Below are positions 7,948-15,629 of a stretch of 64,000 nucleotides of DNA, piece by piece. The notes under the pieces were generated by a model. It made no database searches, had not been told where the DNA came from, and was given only the letters and a program-made list of their open reading frames with translations. Numbering within the stretch: the first letter of the stretch is position 1; every line of letters starts with the position of its first letter. The stretch is taken from positions 1 through 64,000 of the forward strand of contig JAFZQB010000013.1 in NCBI GenBank assembly GCA_017552385.1. Reading direction: 5' to 3'. Position numbers and translations under genes: made by a program. This DNA is from Candidatus Saccharimonadota bacterium (GTDB taxonomy: Bacteria; Patescibacteriota; Saccharimonadia; Saccharimonadales; Saccharimonadaceae).

Positions 7948-8008
7948 CCCCGCGGAACGTCCGCGGGGTGTTTCATTTGTTTAATACCGGTTGAGACCGG
8001 TATTTTTT
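7948..8008 (+). terminator. Tandem terminators after the gene at 7255
   Basis: First hairpin: CCCCGCGGA, ACG, TCCGCGGGG, then TGTTT (7948-7973). Second: AATACCGGT, TGAG, ACCGGTATT, then TTTT (7983-8008). Confidence 0.8.
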
Positions 8009-8011
8009 ATG

Positions 8012-8041
8012 GCAAGAAAAACCCCGCTTTTAAAAGCGGGG
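8012..8041 (-). terminator. Terminator of the SPFH gene
   Basis: On the minus strand CCCCGC, TTTTAAAA, GCGGGG, TTTTT, directly after the stop at 8056. Confidence 0.88.
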
Positions 8042-8055
8042 CTAGGAGAAAAAGG

Positions 8056-9033
8056 TTATTCGGGGGATTTCTCGACGGAGCCGAGATTAATCATGAACCC
8101 CGAGCTTTCTCCGAGTGTGGTGGTCGGGAGCTTACCATCCCACTGTTTGATCCAGTAGTAGGTATTGAGTTCGGACGAAAGCGACTGAGCGATTTCGCGG
8201 TTACCTTCAGCTTCTTTCTGACGAGCATAAAGAGTGGCGTCGGCCTGAACCTTTTGGACTTCGAGGTCGGCATTGGCGGCGATGACCGCTTTTTCCGCAT
8301 CGGCATTAGCGATAATAATGGCACGTTCGGACTTTGCCCGCTCTTCCATGGTCAGCTGAGCCTGTTCGGTTTCTGCTGTCAGTTTTTTCTGTGCGGCAAC
8401 CTGTTTGGCTTCGACGGCATCGGTGAAAGCGTCGGTAAAGTCAATGTCTTCAATAGAGATTGAGACAATGACGATTCCGTATTCGCTGAGGTCATCGGCT
8501 GTGTTCTGGACGATCTGAGAAGATAAAACATCTCTCTTGGCGACCAGATTTTCGGCGGTGTATTTAGAGAATGTAGCTTTGACATTCTCAAGGATACGCG
8601 GAAGCATGACGTTGTCATAGTAGTTTGTACCTACTCTGCGATACAGATCGCGGGCGGTTTGCTGATCGATGCAATAGTTTACAGAGATCTGCAAATCAAC
8701 CTGCTGAATATCGCTAGAGAAGGCGGAAGCATCCATGTGTGCTTTCTGAGTCCGGTTATCCATGGTAGTAACTGCTTGCCAGGGCGCGATAAAATTGGCG
8801 CCGGCTGCAAGCACACGATCTTCGACCTTGCCGAAGGTGGTAAGGATGCCGGTATATCCGGTCGGGACAACGGCTATGCAGGACAAGGCAAAGAAGATAA
8901 CAGCCAGAGCAGAGAGGGTAATAGCGGTAACACGCCGTAATGCTTTGTGGTCTTCTTCGGAGTAACGTTTGATGAGAATCGGGACAATGATAGCGGCGAT
9001 GATGAAGATGATTGCAAAAACGAACCAAACCAT
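8056..9033 (-). CDS. SPFH/prohibitin-family membrane protein
   Basis: A 325-aa protein with two N-terminal hydrophobic segments (about residues 2-21 and 35-57). An SPFH domain follows (PTGYTGILTTFGKV through VSISIEDIDFTDAF), then an Ala/Glu/Lys-rich helix (about residues 205-275) typical of prohibitin and stomatin coiled coils. This family forms large ring assemblies at membranes and organises membrane proteases or lipid domains. No FtsH or NfeD partner is adjacent. ATG 9033 is preceded by GAGGAGG. It has its own promoter at 9086 and is monocistronic. The family is confident; the specific role is unknown. Confidence 0.9.
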   Translation of the reverse strand: MVWFVFAIIFIIAAIIVPILIKRYSEEDHKALRRVTAITLSALAVIFFALSCIAVVPTGYTGILTTFGKVEDRVLAAGANFIAPWQAVTTMDNRTQKAHMDASAFSSDIQQVDLQISVNYCIDQQTARDLYRRVGTNYYDNVMLPRILENVKATFSKYTAENLVAKRDVLSSQIVQNTADDLSEYGIVIVSISIEDIDFTDAFTDAVEAKQVAAQKKLTAETEQAQLTMEERAKSERAIIIANADAEKAVIAANADLEVQKVQADATLYARQKEAEGNREIAQSLSSELNTYYWIKQWDGKLPTTTLGESSGFMINLGSVEKSPE

Positions 9034-9085
9034 ATTCTTTTCCTCCTCTTTTTAAAAGAGCAATTCTGCAAAAAGCAGTGTTCGG

Positions 9086-9114
9086 ATTATAACATATTTT
9101 TCGTATATAGTCAA
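9086..9114 (-). promoter_or_regulatory. Promoter of the SPFH gene
   Basis: On the minus strand TTGACT (9109-9114), 17 bp, TATAAT (9086-9091). The leader is about 45 nt with a CTGC...GCAG hairpin. Confidence 0.8.
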
Positions 9115-9117
9115 TGG

Positions 9118-9140
9118 AAAACCCCCGCGCGGGGCGGGGG
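9118..9140 (-). terminator. Terminator of the gene at 9157
   Basis: On the minus strand CCCCCGC, CCCGC, GCGGGGG, TTTT. It touches the -35 of the SPFH promoter. Confidence 0.8.
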
Positions 9141-9156
9141 CAGAGTTGGTTTAGGG

Positions 9157-9504
9157 CTAGTATTGAAGCTTTTCATTATAGAGGCTGGGTTTTCCGGTTT
9201 TGTCGATCATAACGGTAATGGAAACCCCGCCGGTTCCTTTGGTGACAAGGTATAGCACGCCGGTATGGAGATCTTCCAGGATTTCCCACGCGCCGTCGGC
9301 GTATTCAGACACTCTTTTGATTATCTGTTCTTGTTCGTCGAGTTTTTCGAGAGTACGTGGTTTTCCGTCTCGGTTGACCATTGGTATAGTGGCCATTCCG
9401 TTACAATTAGGCCTACAGTCTTCAACGACGAGATAAAACACGCCAGTGCAGTGGTCTTCCATGACTTTGTAGCCTTTTTGGCTATCGTCGATCCATTTGA
9501 ACAT
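9157..9504 (-). CDS. Small protein with two DUF6440-like repeats
   Basis: A 115-aa protein from ATG 9504, which follows AAGGAGGG by 7 nt; the longer frame lacks a ribosome site and overlaps a better small gene. Two copies of the same motif are visible: EDHCTGVFYLV...DGKP (about residues 16-50) and EDLHTGVLYLV...TGKP (about residues 77-108). The pattern TGVxYLV followed about 20 residues later by D(K/G)xGKP resembles the DUF6440 family known from Firmicutes, usually present once. Function of that family is not established. It is second in a two-gene unit, after the 41-aa protein at 9516. Confidence 0.6.
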   Translation of the reverse strand: MFKWIDDSQKGYKVMEDHCTGVFYLVVEDCRPNCNGMATIPMVNRDGKPRTLEKLDEQEQIIKRVSEYADGAWEILEDLHTGVLYLVTKGTGGVSITVMIDKTGKPSLYNEKLQY

Positions 9505-9515
9505 ACTTGCCCTCC

Positions 9516-9641
9516 TTAATCTAACGGCAGCACGATGTCCTTTATAAACCAGTAAACCGTTAAGACCGGGGAGAATACGATAACCAGGCATGTGCCTACG
9601 ATGTTCCAGATCCCCATTAAGATACGCTTCAGAATGTTCAT
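9516..9641 (-). CDS. 41-aa single-pass membrane peptide
   Basis: ATG 9641 lies 6 nt after GGGAGGGG and reads 41 codons to TAA at 9516. The product starts MNILKRILMGIWN, has a hydrophobic helix (about residues 10-33), and ends with KDIVLPLD. Its stop lies 12 nt before the ATG at 9504, and the downstream Shine-Dalgarno begins 1 nt after its stop codon, so the two are probably translationally linked. Transcription comes from the cassette promoter at 9691. Small size limits certainty, but the ribosome site and promoter placement support it. Confidence 0.6.
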   Translation of the reverse strand: MNILKRILMGIWNIVGTCLVIVFSPVLTVYWFIKDIVLPLD

Positions 9642-9690
9642 GATTTCCCCTCCCTATTGTTCAGTTACTTTGGTCTAAACCAATACTATT

Positions 9691-9719
9691 ATTATAGCAT
9701 AAACATCTTAAAAAGTCAA
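9691..9719 (-). promoter_or_regulatory. Cassette-family promoter for 9516-9641 and 9157-9504
   Basis: On the minus strand TTGACTTTTT (from 9719), TTATGC, TATAAT (9691-9696), spacing 17. It abuts the yebC terminator upstream. Confidence 0.88.
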
Positions 9720-9745
9720 TAAAAGCCCCTGGATTAACAGGGGCT
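9720..9745 (-). terminator. Terminator of yebC
   Basis: On the minus strand AGCCCCTG, 6-nt loop, CAGGGGCT, TTTT. Its T-run meets the TTGACT of the next promoter. Confidence 0.85.
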
Positions 9746-9762
9746 GTTCATACTTCTTTGGA

Positions 9763-10464
9763 CTATTCGGCGTTGGTATGGACTGCGGTGACATCGTCGA
9801 GGTCGTCGATGGCGTCAAGAAGTTTCTCGAGCTTCTCGGCATTCTCGCCGTCGACGGGTACAGTAGTAGCTGGAATATATTTGAGCTCGGCTGAGGTAAC
9901 GGTAAGGCCGGCGTCGATGAGGCTCTGGCGGACCTTCATGAGGTCTTTGTCTGAGGTGATAATTTCGATACCATCTTCGACTTCTTCGGCGTCTTCGGCA
10001 CCTGCGTCAAGAGCTTGCATGAGGGCGTCTTCGGACTTCTCAGAGATGACGATTTCGCCAGCACGGCGGAATTGGAACATAACAGAACCAGAGTCGGCGA
10101 AACGGCCGCCGTTTTTCTCAACAGTATGGCGGACTTCAGGAAGAGTGCGGTTTTTATTATCGGTGGCAACTTCGATAATGATACCGGTGCCGCCTGGGCC
10201 GTAAGCTTCGTAGACTTCCTCAATAAGAGCAGCAGCAGATTTATCAGCGACACGGGCAATGGCGCGTTCGATGTTGGCTTTCGGCATGTTAGCAAGGCGA
10301 GCTTTCTCGAGCACCATGGCGAGAGATGGGTTCATGGCTGGATCGGTACCAGCACGCGCAGCAATGGCGATTTGGTTACCGATTTTTGTAAACAGCGCAC
10401 CGCGCTTGGCGTCGACGACGGCTTTTTGGCGCTTGGTGGTGGCCCATTTAGAGTGTCCAGACAT
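9763..10464 (-). CDS. yebC: YebC/TACO1-family protein
   Basis: A 233-aa protein of normal family length. It begins MSGHSKWATTKRQK, the near-invariant YebC start (usually GHSKW..IK..K), and continues with IARAARAG-like and NMPK.NIERAI motifs typical of the family. YebC proteins are cytosolic; some act as transcriptional regulators, and recent work ties others to translation of difficult motifs such as polyproline. That is relevant here because many proteins in this window have long Pro-rich tracts, but the link is inference. ATG 10464 follows TTGAGGATAATTC. Its own promoter is at 10500 and terminator at 9720. Confidence 0.94.
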   Translation of the reverse strand: MSGHSKWATTKRQKAVVDAKRGALFTKIGNQIAIAARAGTDPAMNPSLAMVLEKARLANMPKANIERAIARVADKSAAALIEEVYEAYGPGGTGIIIEVATDNKNRTLPEVRHTVEKNGGRFADSGSVMFQFRRAGEIVISEKSEDALMQALDAGAEDAEEVEDGIEIITSDKDLMKVRQSLIDAGLTVTSAELKYIPATTVPVDGENAEKLEKLLDAIDDLDDVTAVHTNAE

Positions 10465-10499
10465 GAATTATCCTCAAATTAATATTTAAACTTGGGTAT

Positions 10500-10528
10500 A
10501 TTTTAACACAAAAGTGAGAAATTGTCTA
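10500..10528 (-). promoter_or_regulatory. Promoter of yebC
   Basis: On the minus strand TAGACA (10523-10528), 17 bp, TAAAAT (10500-10505). Confidence 0.6.
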
Positions 10529-10535
10529 AGGCAGT

Positions 10536-12596
10536 CTAAAACTGTTTGTAGTGAATTCGCTTGGCTTTAGTTACAAAGTAGGCAGTGATGATGGCGCTGG
10601 CCGCAAGAAGAGCAATTCCGGCTCCGCTGAGAGTGATGATGATGGCGTAATCGTCTTTGGCGTCTCTCTTAGTCGAGTTAGCACCGGTGTTTGGCACGTT
10701 TGCGGACTCACCTATCTTGACGGTAAGGCTGGTCTCGATGATTACTCCTTCTTGATAAGTAACGACTACGGTGTGTTCGCCTTCAGATAAGGAATTTAAG
10801 AATGGAGCTTTGAATTTGATGGTGGTGTCATCACCGGTGAGCTCAAAGGAACTGTTGGTGATGATTTCTCCGTCGACCTCGATGTAAAGAAGAGCATCTC
10901 GATTGAGTGTGATGTTAAGGATTAGGCCTTCTCCTTCGGCTATAGTATGCTCGTTGCCGTCAACCCATTCGAACTCCCCAGATCCAAATTCACCGACGTT
11001 TGCGAGACATCTCATTGAATAGCCACGGTCGCGATTGTAGCTACCGGCTGGATTAACGTCGACGCCATCGTAATTGATGTAGCGCATTCTGCTGCCATCG
11101 CGGTAGGTAGATGACCAGAAATAGCCGTCTCTATCGATATAGCCTTGTGACCCATCGTAATGACGTCCGGACAGCGGTAAGTGTAAAGTGTTTACATAAG
11201 CTAACGAGTCGTAGTCTAGTATTGCGAATAGATTACCGTATTCGCCGTTGATACCGCCAGTTGGCATGCGCCAGTTAGATGGGCAGATGTCATATTCGGC
11301 ATCTCTTTCATTCTCTCCTTGTGGGTCACAGACGGTGCCGGCGGAGGCGGCACAATAGTTGTAGTAATTACCGATTTGCCACTCTTCACTGCTGCTAGTT
11401 ATTTCGTGTTTATGTACGGCGTCGAGATAGGGGGCTTCATAGCTATTCTCCCAAGTGTTAGTCGTTGGGAGTGTGAAGGTAGTTCCCTCTTCGATGTTAG
11501 TATCTTCAGAAGTAAGCACGATCTCTTCGGCTTTCCCGATCATAAGATTATCGAGGAGCCAGACGTTACCGTCTTGGAGTTTGGCAACCCTGTATTGCTC
11601 GCTGTCACGCGAGTCGAATAATCTATATTCTCGGCCGGCTACCATACTGGCTTTAACGAGCGGGTTCATATCTTGTAGACAGACCGCTTCGTTGATATTC
11701 TTCGCATCTTGATTGCAGGTCATGATTGGACGCTCTGACTTCTTGGCGACGCAGCGGATTGAGTAGCCACGATCTCTTCTGTAGCTTTCATTTAATCTAA
11801 CATTTGATCCATTATAAGTAAGATAGCGTACTCTTTGGCCGTCGCGTAGAGTGGATGACCAAATATAAGCGTCCTCGTCAATATATCCGGAAGCGCCGTT
11901 ATAATACCGTCCTGATAATACTAGGCGAAGATCGGAGATCATTGAGCTTGAGCTATTGTCTAGACGGCTCATGAGGAAGTTTAAATCGCTGCTGGATTCG
12001 CCAACGGATGGCAATTGCCAGCCAACAGGGCAAATATCGTATTGAGCGTCCTGAGTGGCTTCACCACTTTCGTCGCAAACGGTGCCAGCGGAGGCGGCGC
12101 AGTAATTGTAATAATTCCCTACCTGCCATTCGTCGTTTGCACTAGTCGTATCATATTTGTTTGACGTGCCGATGTATGGTTCTTCGTAGCTATTGTCCCA
12201 GGTGTTGGATGAAGGGAGCGTAAAACTAGTACCTTCTTCGAGGTTGGTATCTTCTGAAGTAAGCACGATCTCTTCTTCGCCACCTAAACGAAGGTTATCG
12301 AGAAGCCAGACTCTTTCGTCTCGCAATCTCCCAACAGAGTACTCTTCACCGTCTCTTGGGTCGATGAGTTTGTAGACTCTTCCGAAAGCCATAGTGTGCT
12401 CAACCGACCAGTTAATATCCTGCAAACAGACTGCTTCCTCAATAAAGGTCGCGTTTGGATTGCAGGAGACAGACGCTGCGTAGGCTGAGTCGGTGTGTAC
12501 AAAATTAAAAATTGTTATAGCGATGGCTAAGCTAGCCAAAACTGTAGCGATTTTACGCAAACAGAAGTGATGTTTGGTGTTTGTTTGAAGAGTCAT
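10536..12596 (-). CDS. Secreted surface protein with two FISUMP domains and a VPNTG sorting signal
   Basis: A 686-aa protein. ATG 12596 is chosen behind GGAGAAAAGT. A signal peptide occupies about residues 1-40 (basic start, hydrophobic core, cleavage after SAYA). Two homologous FISUMP-type domains follow (about 45-285 and 295-535), with matching blocks such as VWLLDNL, EVGNYYNYCAA-like, W(Q/R)(L/M)P and RDRGYS(I/M)RC. Next comes an Ig-like or X2-like beta domain (about 540-635) with the ..SLSEGEHTVVVTY pattern. The C-terminus has VPNTGANS, a hydrophobic helix and a basic tail, matching a class-type LPXTG wall-anchoring signal for sortase. It is probably displayed on the cell surface. FISUMP domains have no firm biochemical role. 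Promoter at 12671; no clear terminator was found. Confidence 0.88.
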   Translation of the reverse strand: MTLQTNTKHHFCLRKIATVLASLAIAITIFNFVHTDSAYAASVSCNPNATFIEEAVCLQDINWSVEHTMAFGRVYKLIDPRDGEEYSVGRLRDERVWLLDNLRLGGEEEIVLTSEDTNLEEGTSFTLPSSNTWDNSYEEPYIGTSNKYDTTSANDEWQVGNYYNYCAASAGTVCDESGEATQDAQYDICPVGWQLPSVGESSSDLNFLMSRLDNSSSSMISDLRLVLSGRYYNGASGYIDEDAYIWSSTLRDGQRVRYLTYNGSNVRLNESYRRDRGYSIRCVAKKSERPIMTCNQDAKNINEAVCLQDMNPLVKASMVAGREYRLFDSRDSEQYRVAKLQDGNVWLLDNLMIGKAEEIVLTSEDTNIEEGTTFTLPTTNTWENSYEAPYLDAVHKHEITSSSEEWQIGNYYNYCAASAGTVCDPQGENERDAEYDICPSNWRMPTGGINGEYGNLFAILDYDSLAYVNTLHLPLSGRHYDGSQGYIDRDGYFWSSTYRDGSRMRYINYDGVDVNPAGSYNRDRGYSMRCLANVGEFGSGEFEWVDGNEHTIAEGEGLILNITLNRDALLYIEVDGEIITNSSFELTGDDTTIKFKAPFLNSLSEGEHTVVVTYQEGVIIETSLTVKIGESANVPNTGANSTKRDAKDDYAIIITLSGAGIALLAASAIITAYFVTKAKRIHYKQF

Positions 12597-12670
12597 ACTT
12601 TTCTCCATGGCAAAAAGTGCGCATGATTTTTATTTTTAGCTGTTTATTTATAACTCTTACTCTACTTATG

Positions 12671-12699
12671 ATTATATTTGGCAATTTTCTGGTTGTCAA
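12671..12699 (-). promoter_or_regulatory. Promoter of the FISUMP gene
   Basis: On the minus strand TTGACA (12694-12699), 17 bp, TATAAT (12671-12676). Leader about 68 nt. Confidence 0.8.
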
Positions 12700-12720
12700 G
12701 AGCTTTTTAGTTTTTAATAG

Positions 12721-12749
12721 TTGATTTTTGAAATAATATGTGATATATT
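12721..12749 (+). promoter_or_regulatory. Promoter of the gene at 12814
   Basis: TTGATT (12721-12726), 17 bp, TATATT (12744-12749). Divergent from the FISUMP promoter, with only 21 bp between the -35 boxes. Confidence 0.7.
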
Positions 12750-12813
12750 GTACCAACACAGCTAATCTAGAGTAGGATTAGCGTACTTTTATTTTAAGAA
12801 AGAGGTGAAGTGA

Positions 12814-13098
12814 ATGCTACATTACGTCGTATCACAGGTTTCCCTTCCTACGGAGAGAATTGACACGGAGAAACTGCGCGAGCAGGCTGTTCTTGCATCC
12901 AAGATATTTAAGGCGGATAGCCCGGAATATTTATATCGTCAGGCTATTGTCGCGGCGATGCAAGGATGCAGGGAAAGTGCACTGGGGATGTTGTTTGTTC
13001 TGCAGGACAACAAGGAGCAGGGCACTATCAAAAGGATTCTGGACAACGTGAGCTCGTTTGACCGGAATATTTTCAAAAAAGTACTCGCTGTAGCCTAA
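12814..13098 (+). CDS. Hypothetical 94-aa helical protein
   Basis: ATG 12814 follows AGAGGTGAAGTGA. The product is soluble and helical, resembling one or two TPR-like helix pairs (SPEYLYRQAIVAAMQGC...), but too short to classify. Two Met-rich turns and a single Cys are visible. No signal peptide. Own promoter at 12721 and shared terminator at 13128. Function unknown. Confidence 0.6.
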   Translation: MLHYVVSQVSLPTERIDTEKLREQAVLASKIFKADSPEYLYRQAIVAAMQGCRESALGMLFVLQDNKEQGTIKRILDNVSSFDRNIFKKVLAVA

Positions 13099-13127
13099 GA
13101 CTGGTCATTCTCATCTCTATTCTTAAA

Positions 13128-13156
13128 AATCTCGCCCCGGATGGCGGGATTTTTTA
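13128..13156. terminator. Bidirectional terminator between convergent genes
   Basis: AATCTCGCC, CCGGAT, GGCGGGATT, then TTTT on the plus strand and a matching AAAAAT run on the other side. It serves the gene at 12814 and rubrerythrin. Confidence 0.8.
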
Positions 13157-13161
13157 AATGA

Positions 13162-13707
13162 TTAGAAATTCGTAGCGCGGATTTCGAAGTAGCTTTGTGG
13201 GTGAGCACAGACTGGACAGACGTCAGGCGCTTTTTCGCCGACATAGATGTGGCCACAGTTGCGGCACTTCCAAACAGTGACTTTGTCGCTCTTGAATACG
13301 ATATCATTCTCGATGTTGTCGCGGAGTTTTAGATAACGAGCTTCGTGTTCTTTTTCGATGGCGCCGACTTGTTCGAACTTCTCGGCGATGTCGTCGTAGC
13401 CTTCTTCCCTGGCTTCTTCGGCAAATTTCTTATACATGTCGGTCCATTCGAAATTTTCGCCTTTTGCGGCGGCGGTGAGGTTGGTCTTAGTATCGGAGAC
13501 CTTGCCTCCGTTTAGGAGTTTATACCACATCTTGGCATGCTCTTTTTCGTTCCCTGCGGTTTCGGCAAAGATGTCAGCGATCTGCTCAAAGCCATCTTTT
13601 TTGGCCTGAGATGAGAAATATTGATATTTCATATGAGCCTGAGACTCACCAGCGAAAGCGGCCTCGAGGTTTTTCCAAGTCTTGCTATTCTTTTTTAGTT
13701 CAGTCAT
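13162..13707 (-). CDS. rbr: Rubrerythrin
   Basis: A 181-aa cytosolic peroxide-reducing diiron protein. The N-terminal four-helix domain shows the paired iron ligands (AFAGESQAHMKY, GNEKEHAKMW, the EEAREEGY helix and AIEKEHEARY). The C-terminal rubredoxin-like domain has CRNC and CPVC. ATG 13707 follows AAAGGAG; TATACT lies about 18 nt upstream. In an organism likely to live on oral or gut hosts under fluctuating oxygen, this would reduce hydrogen peroxide. No reductase partner is adjacent. Confidence 0.96.
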   Translation of the reverse strand: MTELKKNSKTWKNLEAAFAGESQAHMKYQYFSSQAKKDGFEQIADIFAETAGNEKEHAKMWYKLLNGGKVSDTKTNLTAAAKGENFEWTDMYKKFAEEAREEGYDDIAEKFEQVGAIEKEHEARYLKLRDNIENDIVFKSDKVTVWKCRNCGHIYVGEKAPDVCPVCAHPQSYFEIRATNF

Positions 13708-13752
13708 AAAACTCCTTTTTTCTAGTATAGCATGGATTAGAAAACCACGGAT

Positions 13753-13778
13753 AAAAAAGCCCCGCTTAAAAGTGGGGC
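13753..13778 (-). terminator. Terminator of the gene at 13796
   Basis: On the minus strand GCCCCAC, TTTTAA, GCGGGGC (one mismatch), TTTTTT. Confidence 0.85.
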
Positions 13779-13795
13779 GAGGTTGAGGGTTAGAC

Positions 13796-14221
13796 TTAGT
13801 CGATGGTGTCTGACGTTAAAGGGCCAAAGGCGATAGGTACTATTTTGATATATCCGCCTTCACCACACATATTGAAGCCTACTTCATAGCTTTTGTAGTG
13901 GTGGCTCTCGTCATCGTAGTCAAAAGCGGGGAGTAGCAAGACGGGGATACCGAGCGTGGGCGCTTCTTTGATTAATACTTCCAGAACGCGTTTGCCAGCT
14001 TCAATTCTGTCTACTGCCTTTTGAGGTAGCAGTTCGGCGGGCTTTTTTGCCCATTTTTCTGGGAAGAATGGGCTGTAGATGCCAGGCTGCTTATCCAACT
14101 TGCTCAGATAGCACTTTACCTGTTCGACCGAATTGACATTGCGGGCTTCTCTCAGTTGGTTTTCGATGAACCGGGAAATGTCATTCGTTCTTTGCTGATC
14201 GGAATTCCTCATGACTATCAT
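13796..14221 (-). CDS. Hypothetical 141-aa protein
   Basis: ATG 14221 is used, with GGAGGG 12 nt upstream; an ATG three codons later is also possible. The N-terminal half is helical and charged; the second half (about residues 85-141) is hydrophobic-beta in appearance (PVLLLPAFDYDD..., IKIVPIAFGPL) and may be a small alpha/beta domain. No membrane helix, signal peptide or known motif. It has its own promoter (14294) and terminator (13753). Function unknown. Confidence 0.6.
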   Translation of the reverse strand: MIVMRNSDQQRTNDISRFIENQLREARNVNSVEQVKCYLSKLDKQPGIYSPFFPEKWAKKPAELLPQKAVDRIEAGKRVLEVLIKEAPTLGIPVLLLPAFDYDDESHHYKSYEVGFNMCGEGGYIKIVPIAFGPLTSDTID

Positions 14222-14293
14222 TGTTAAAGATCACCCTCCTTTGATGGCTCGTAGGCCATTTTTGGTAGTAAGCAAATAGCTAACCTATCTGTA

Positions 14294-14322
14294 ATTATGC
14301 CATAAGTGGCACTTATTGTCAA
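14294..14322 (-). promoter_or_regulatory. Promoter of the gene at 13796
   Basis: On the minus strand TTGACA (14317-14322), 17 bp, CATAAT (14294-14299), with TTATGG before the -10. Confidence 0.75.
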
Positions 14323-14344
14323 TGTATCTAGTTTCAAAACAAAG

Positions 14345-14369
14345 AGAAAGCCCCGCTTTTAAGCGGGGC
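14345..14369 (-). terminator. Terminator of the gene at 14386
   Basis: On the minus strand GCCCCGCTT, TT, AAGCGGGGC, TTTC. Same hairpin core as other cassettes. Confidence 0.85.
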
Positions 14370-14385
14370 GTGAGAAAAGAGGTTA

Positions 14386-15516
14386 TTACCATTCGCAAGA
14401 TCGGGATGTGATGACGGCTCTGTCTGAACCATCACCGAAGATTCTCTTGTAATTAAGTTTTGGCTTCGGCAGTGTAAGGTCGCCGCCATATGAATAATAG
14501 GAGATGTTGGCGTCATAGATCTTTTTAAATGCCTGGAATCTTTCCTTATATGGGGAGAGAAAAGCCATGGTTTCAGCAAGCAGGATGGCCGCGTTTTCGG
14601 ATGGTGGGGTCGCTACGAACTTATCGGGGTCAAGTACTAAGGTATAGAATACGCTAGATTCTATAGCTTCGCCTGCAGGAAATAGTTCGTAATAGACGGC
14701 TCTTGCTGCAAAGTTCTCTAACTTTGGGGCAGCGCGAAGGCGGCAGTTGACGGAGAACTCATCGAGCAATGCTCTTAAAACCTTATCGTTCTTCTGGAGT
14801 TCCGTTATAGTATCCGCAATAGCGGCGTGAAGAGTATTTTTGGGTTCCTCGTGCCGCTCTTCTTCGGCGGGCTGTTCTGTCTTGGACTGCGAAGCCTGAT
14901 ATCGTGTTGGCGTGACTGAGTATCCGCAATGACTTTTTAATTTCTCGATAAAAAGATTTTCGAAGAAATCCATACTCGGCACAGTCTTGCCCTGGCAAGT
15001 AGCGATAATGTTTTGGAGCATTTCGAAGTTAGCAACGATATGAACGAAGTTGGTGTTCGGGTTGTAGTAATAGTAATAAGTGACAGGTGTCTCATCTGTC
15101 CATTTTGGCGGGACTGCTGTCTTGAACGAAATGTAGACATCCTTGGCAGATTTTGGCTCGTCCAAGAAGAAGATTCGACCAAGATTGGCATCTTTATAAT
15201 TGCCGAAGCAGATTTCGCCTTTGGGATAGTTTTCAAGCATGAAACGAGAGTCGAAAACGGCCGTTGTGATGTCGAACGGTGCACCGATTGCGGTGTCTGT
15301 GTACATGTTCTTGTCTAATGCGAAGACGAGATTGGAACCTTGATCGCTATAGTCGACGTGGTAAAGATGGGCTTCATCTTGGAACCAATCGCTCTTGACA
15401 TGATCAGCTACGTCGTAACCGAGGAAAAGATCCAGACTAAAATAGTGCTTTGATGGGAGAGGAAAGGCTCCTTCGCCATGACGGGATAACCTGATTCGGG
15501 AACGGCGCTTGGACAC
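14386..15516 (-). CDS. Hypothetical 376-aa protein
   Basis: GTG 15516 is preferred because GAGGTG stands 6 nt upstream; a GTG at 15525 would overlap that site. The protein begins with a basic patch (SKRRSRIRLSRHG), has no signal peptide or membrane helix, and is rich in aromatic residues in its first half (many Phe and Tyr), suggesting beta structure. A charged, Gln/Glu-rich hinge lies near residues 215-240, followed by a helical C-terminal half. No recognised domain. Own promoter and terminator. Function unknown. Confidence 0.62.
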   Translation of the reverse strand: MSKRRSRIRLSRHGEGAFPLPSKHYFSLDLFLGYDVADHVKSDWFQDEAHLYHVDYSDQGSNLVFALDKNMYTDTAIGAPFDITTAVFDSRFMLENYPKGEICFGNYKDANLGRIFFLDEPKSAKDVYISFKTAVPPKWTDETPVTYYYYYNPNTNFVHIVANFEMLQNIIATCQGKTVPSMDFFENLFIEKLKSHCGYSVTPTRYQASQSKTEQPAEEERHEEPKNTLHAAIADTITELQKNDKVLRALLDEFSVNCRLRAAPKLENFAARAVYYELFPAGEAIESSVFYTLVLDPDKFVATPPSENAAILLAETMAFLSPYKERFQAFKKIYDANISYYSYGGDLTLPKPKLNYKRIFGDGSDRAVITSRSCEW

Positions 15517-15560
15517 TATGTTCACCTCTTTCTTTTAATGTGCGCTAGTTAAGCTTGTAT

Positions 15561-15589
15561 ATTATATAACAAATTCTGATAAAATGCAA
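15561..15589 (-). promoter_or_regulatory. Promoter of the gene at 14386
   Basis: On the minus strand TTGCAT (15584-15589), 17 bp, TATAAT (15561-15566). It begins at the base of the rpoC terminator. Confidence 0.7.
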
Positions 15590-15620
15590 AAAGAAGCCCC
15601 CTGTAACGGGGGCTTCTTTT
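15588..15620. terminator. Terminator of rpoBC
   Basis: GAAGCCCCC, 6-nt loop, GGGGGCTTC with T-runs on both strands; the minus-strand use ends the rpoBC transcript. Confidence 0.88.
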
Positions 15621-15629
15621 GTGGAAATT

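Noticed and set aside
10536-12596. Two FISUMP blocks taken as two genes or a frameshift
   Set aside because: The frame is open throughout with a single signal peptide and a single anchor, so it is one protein with a domain duplication.
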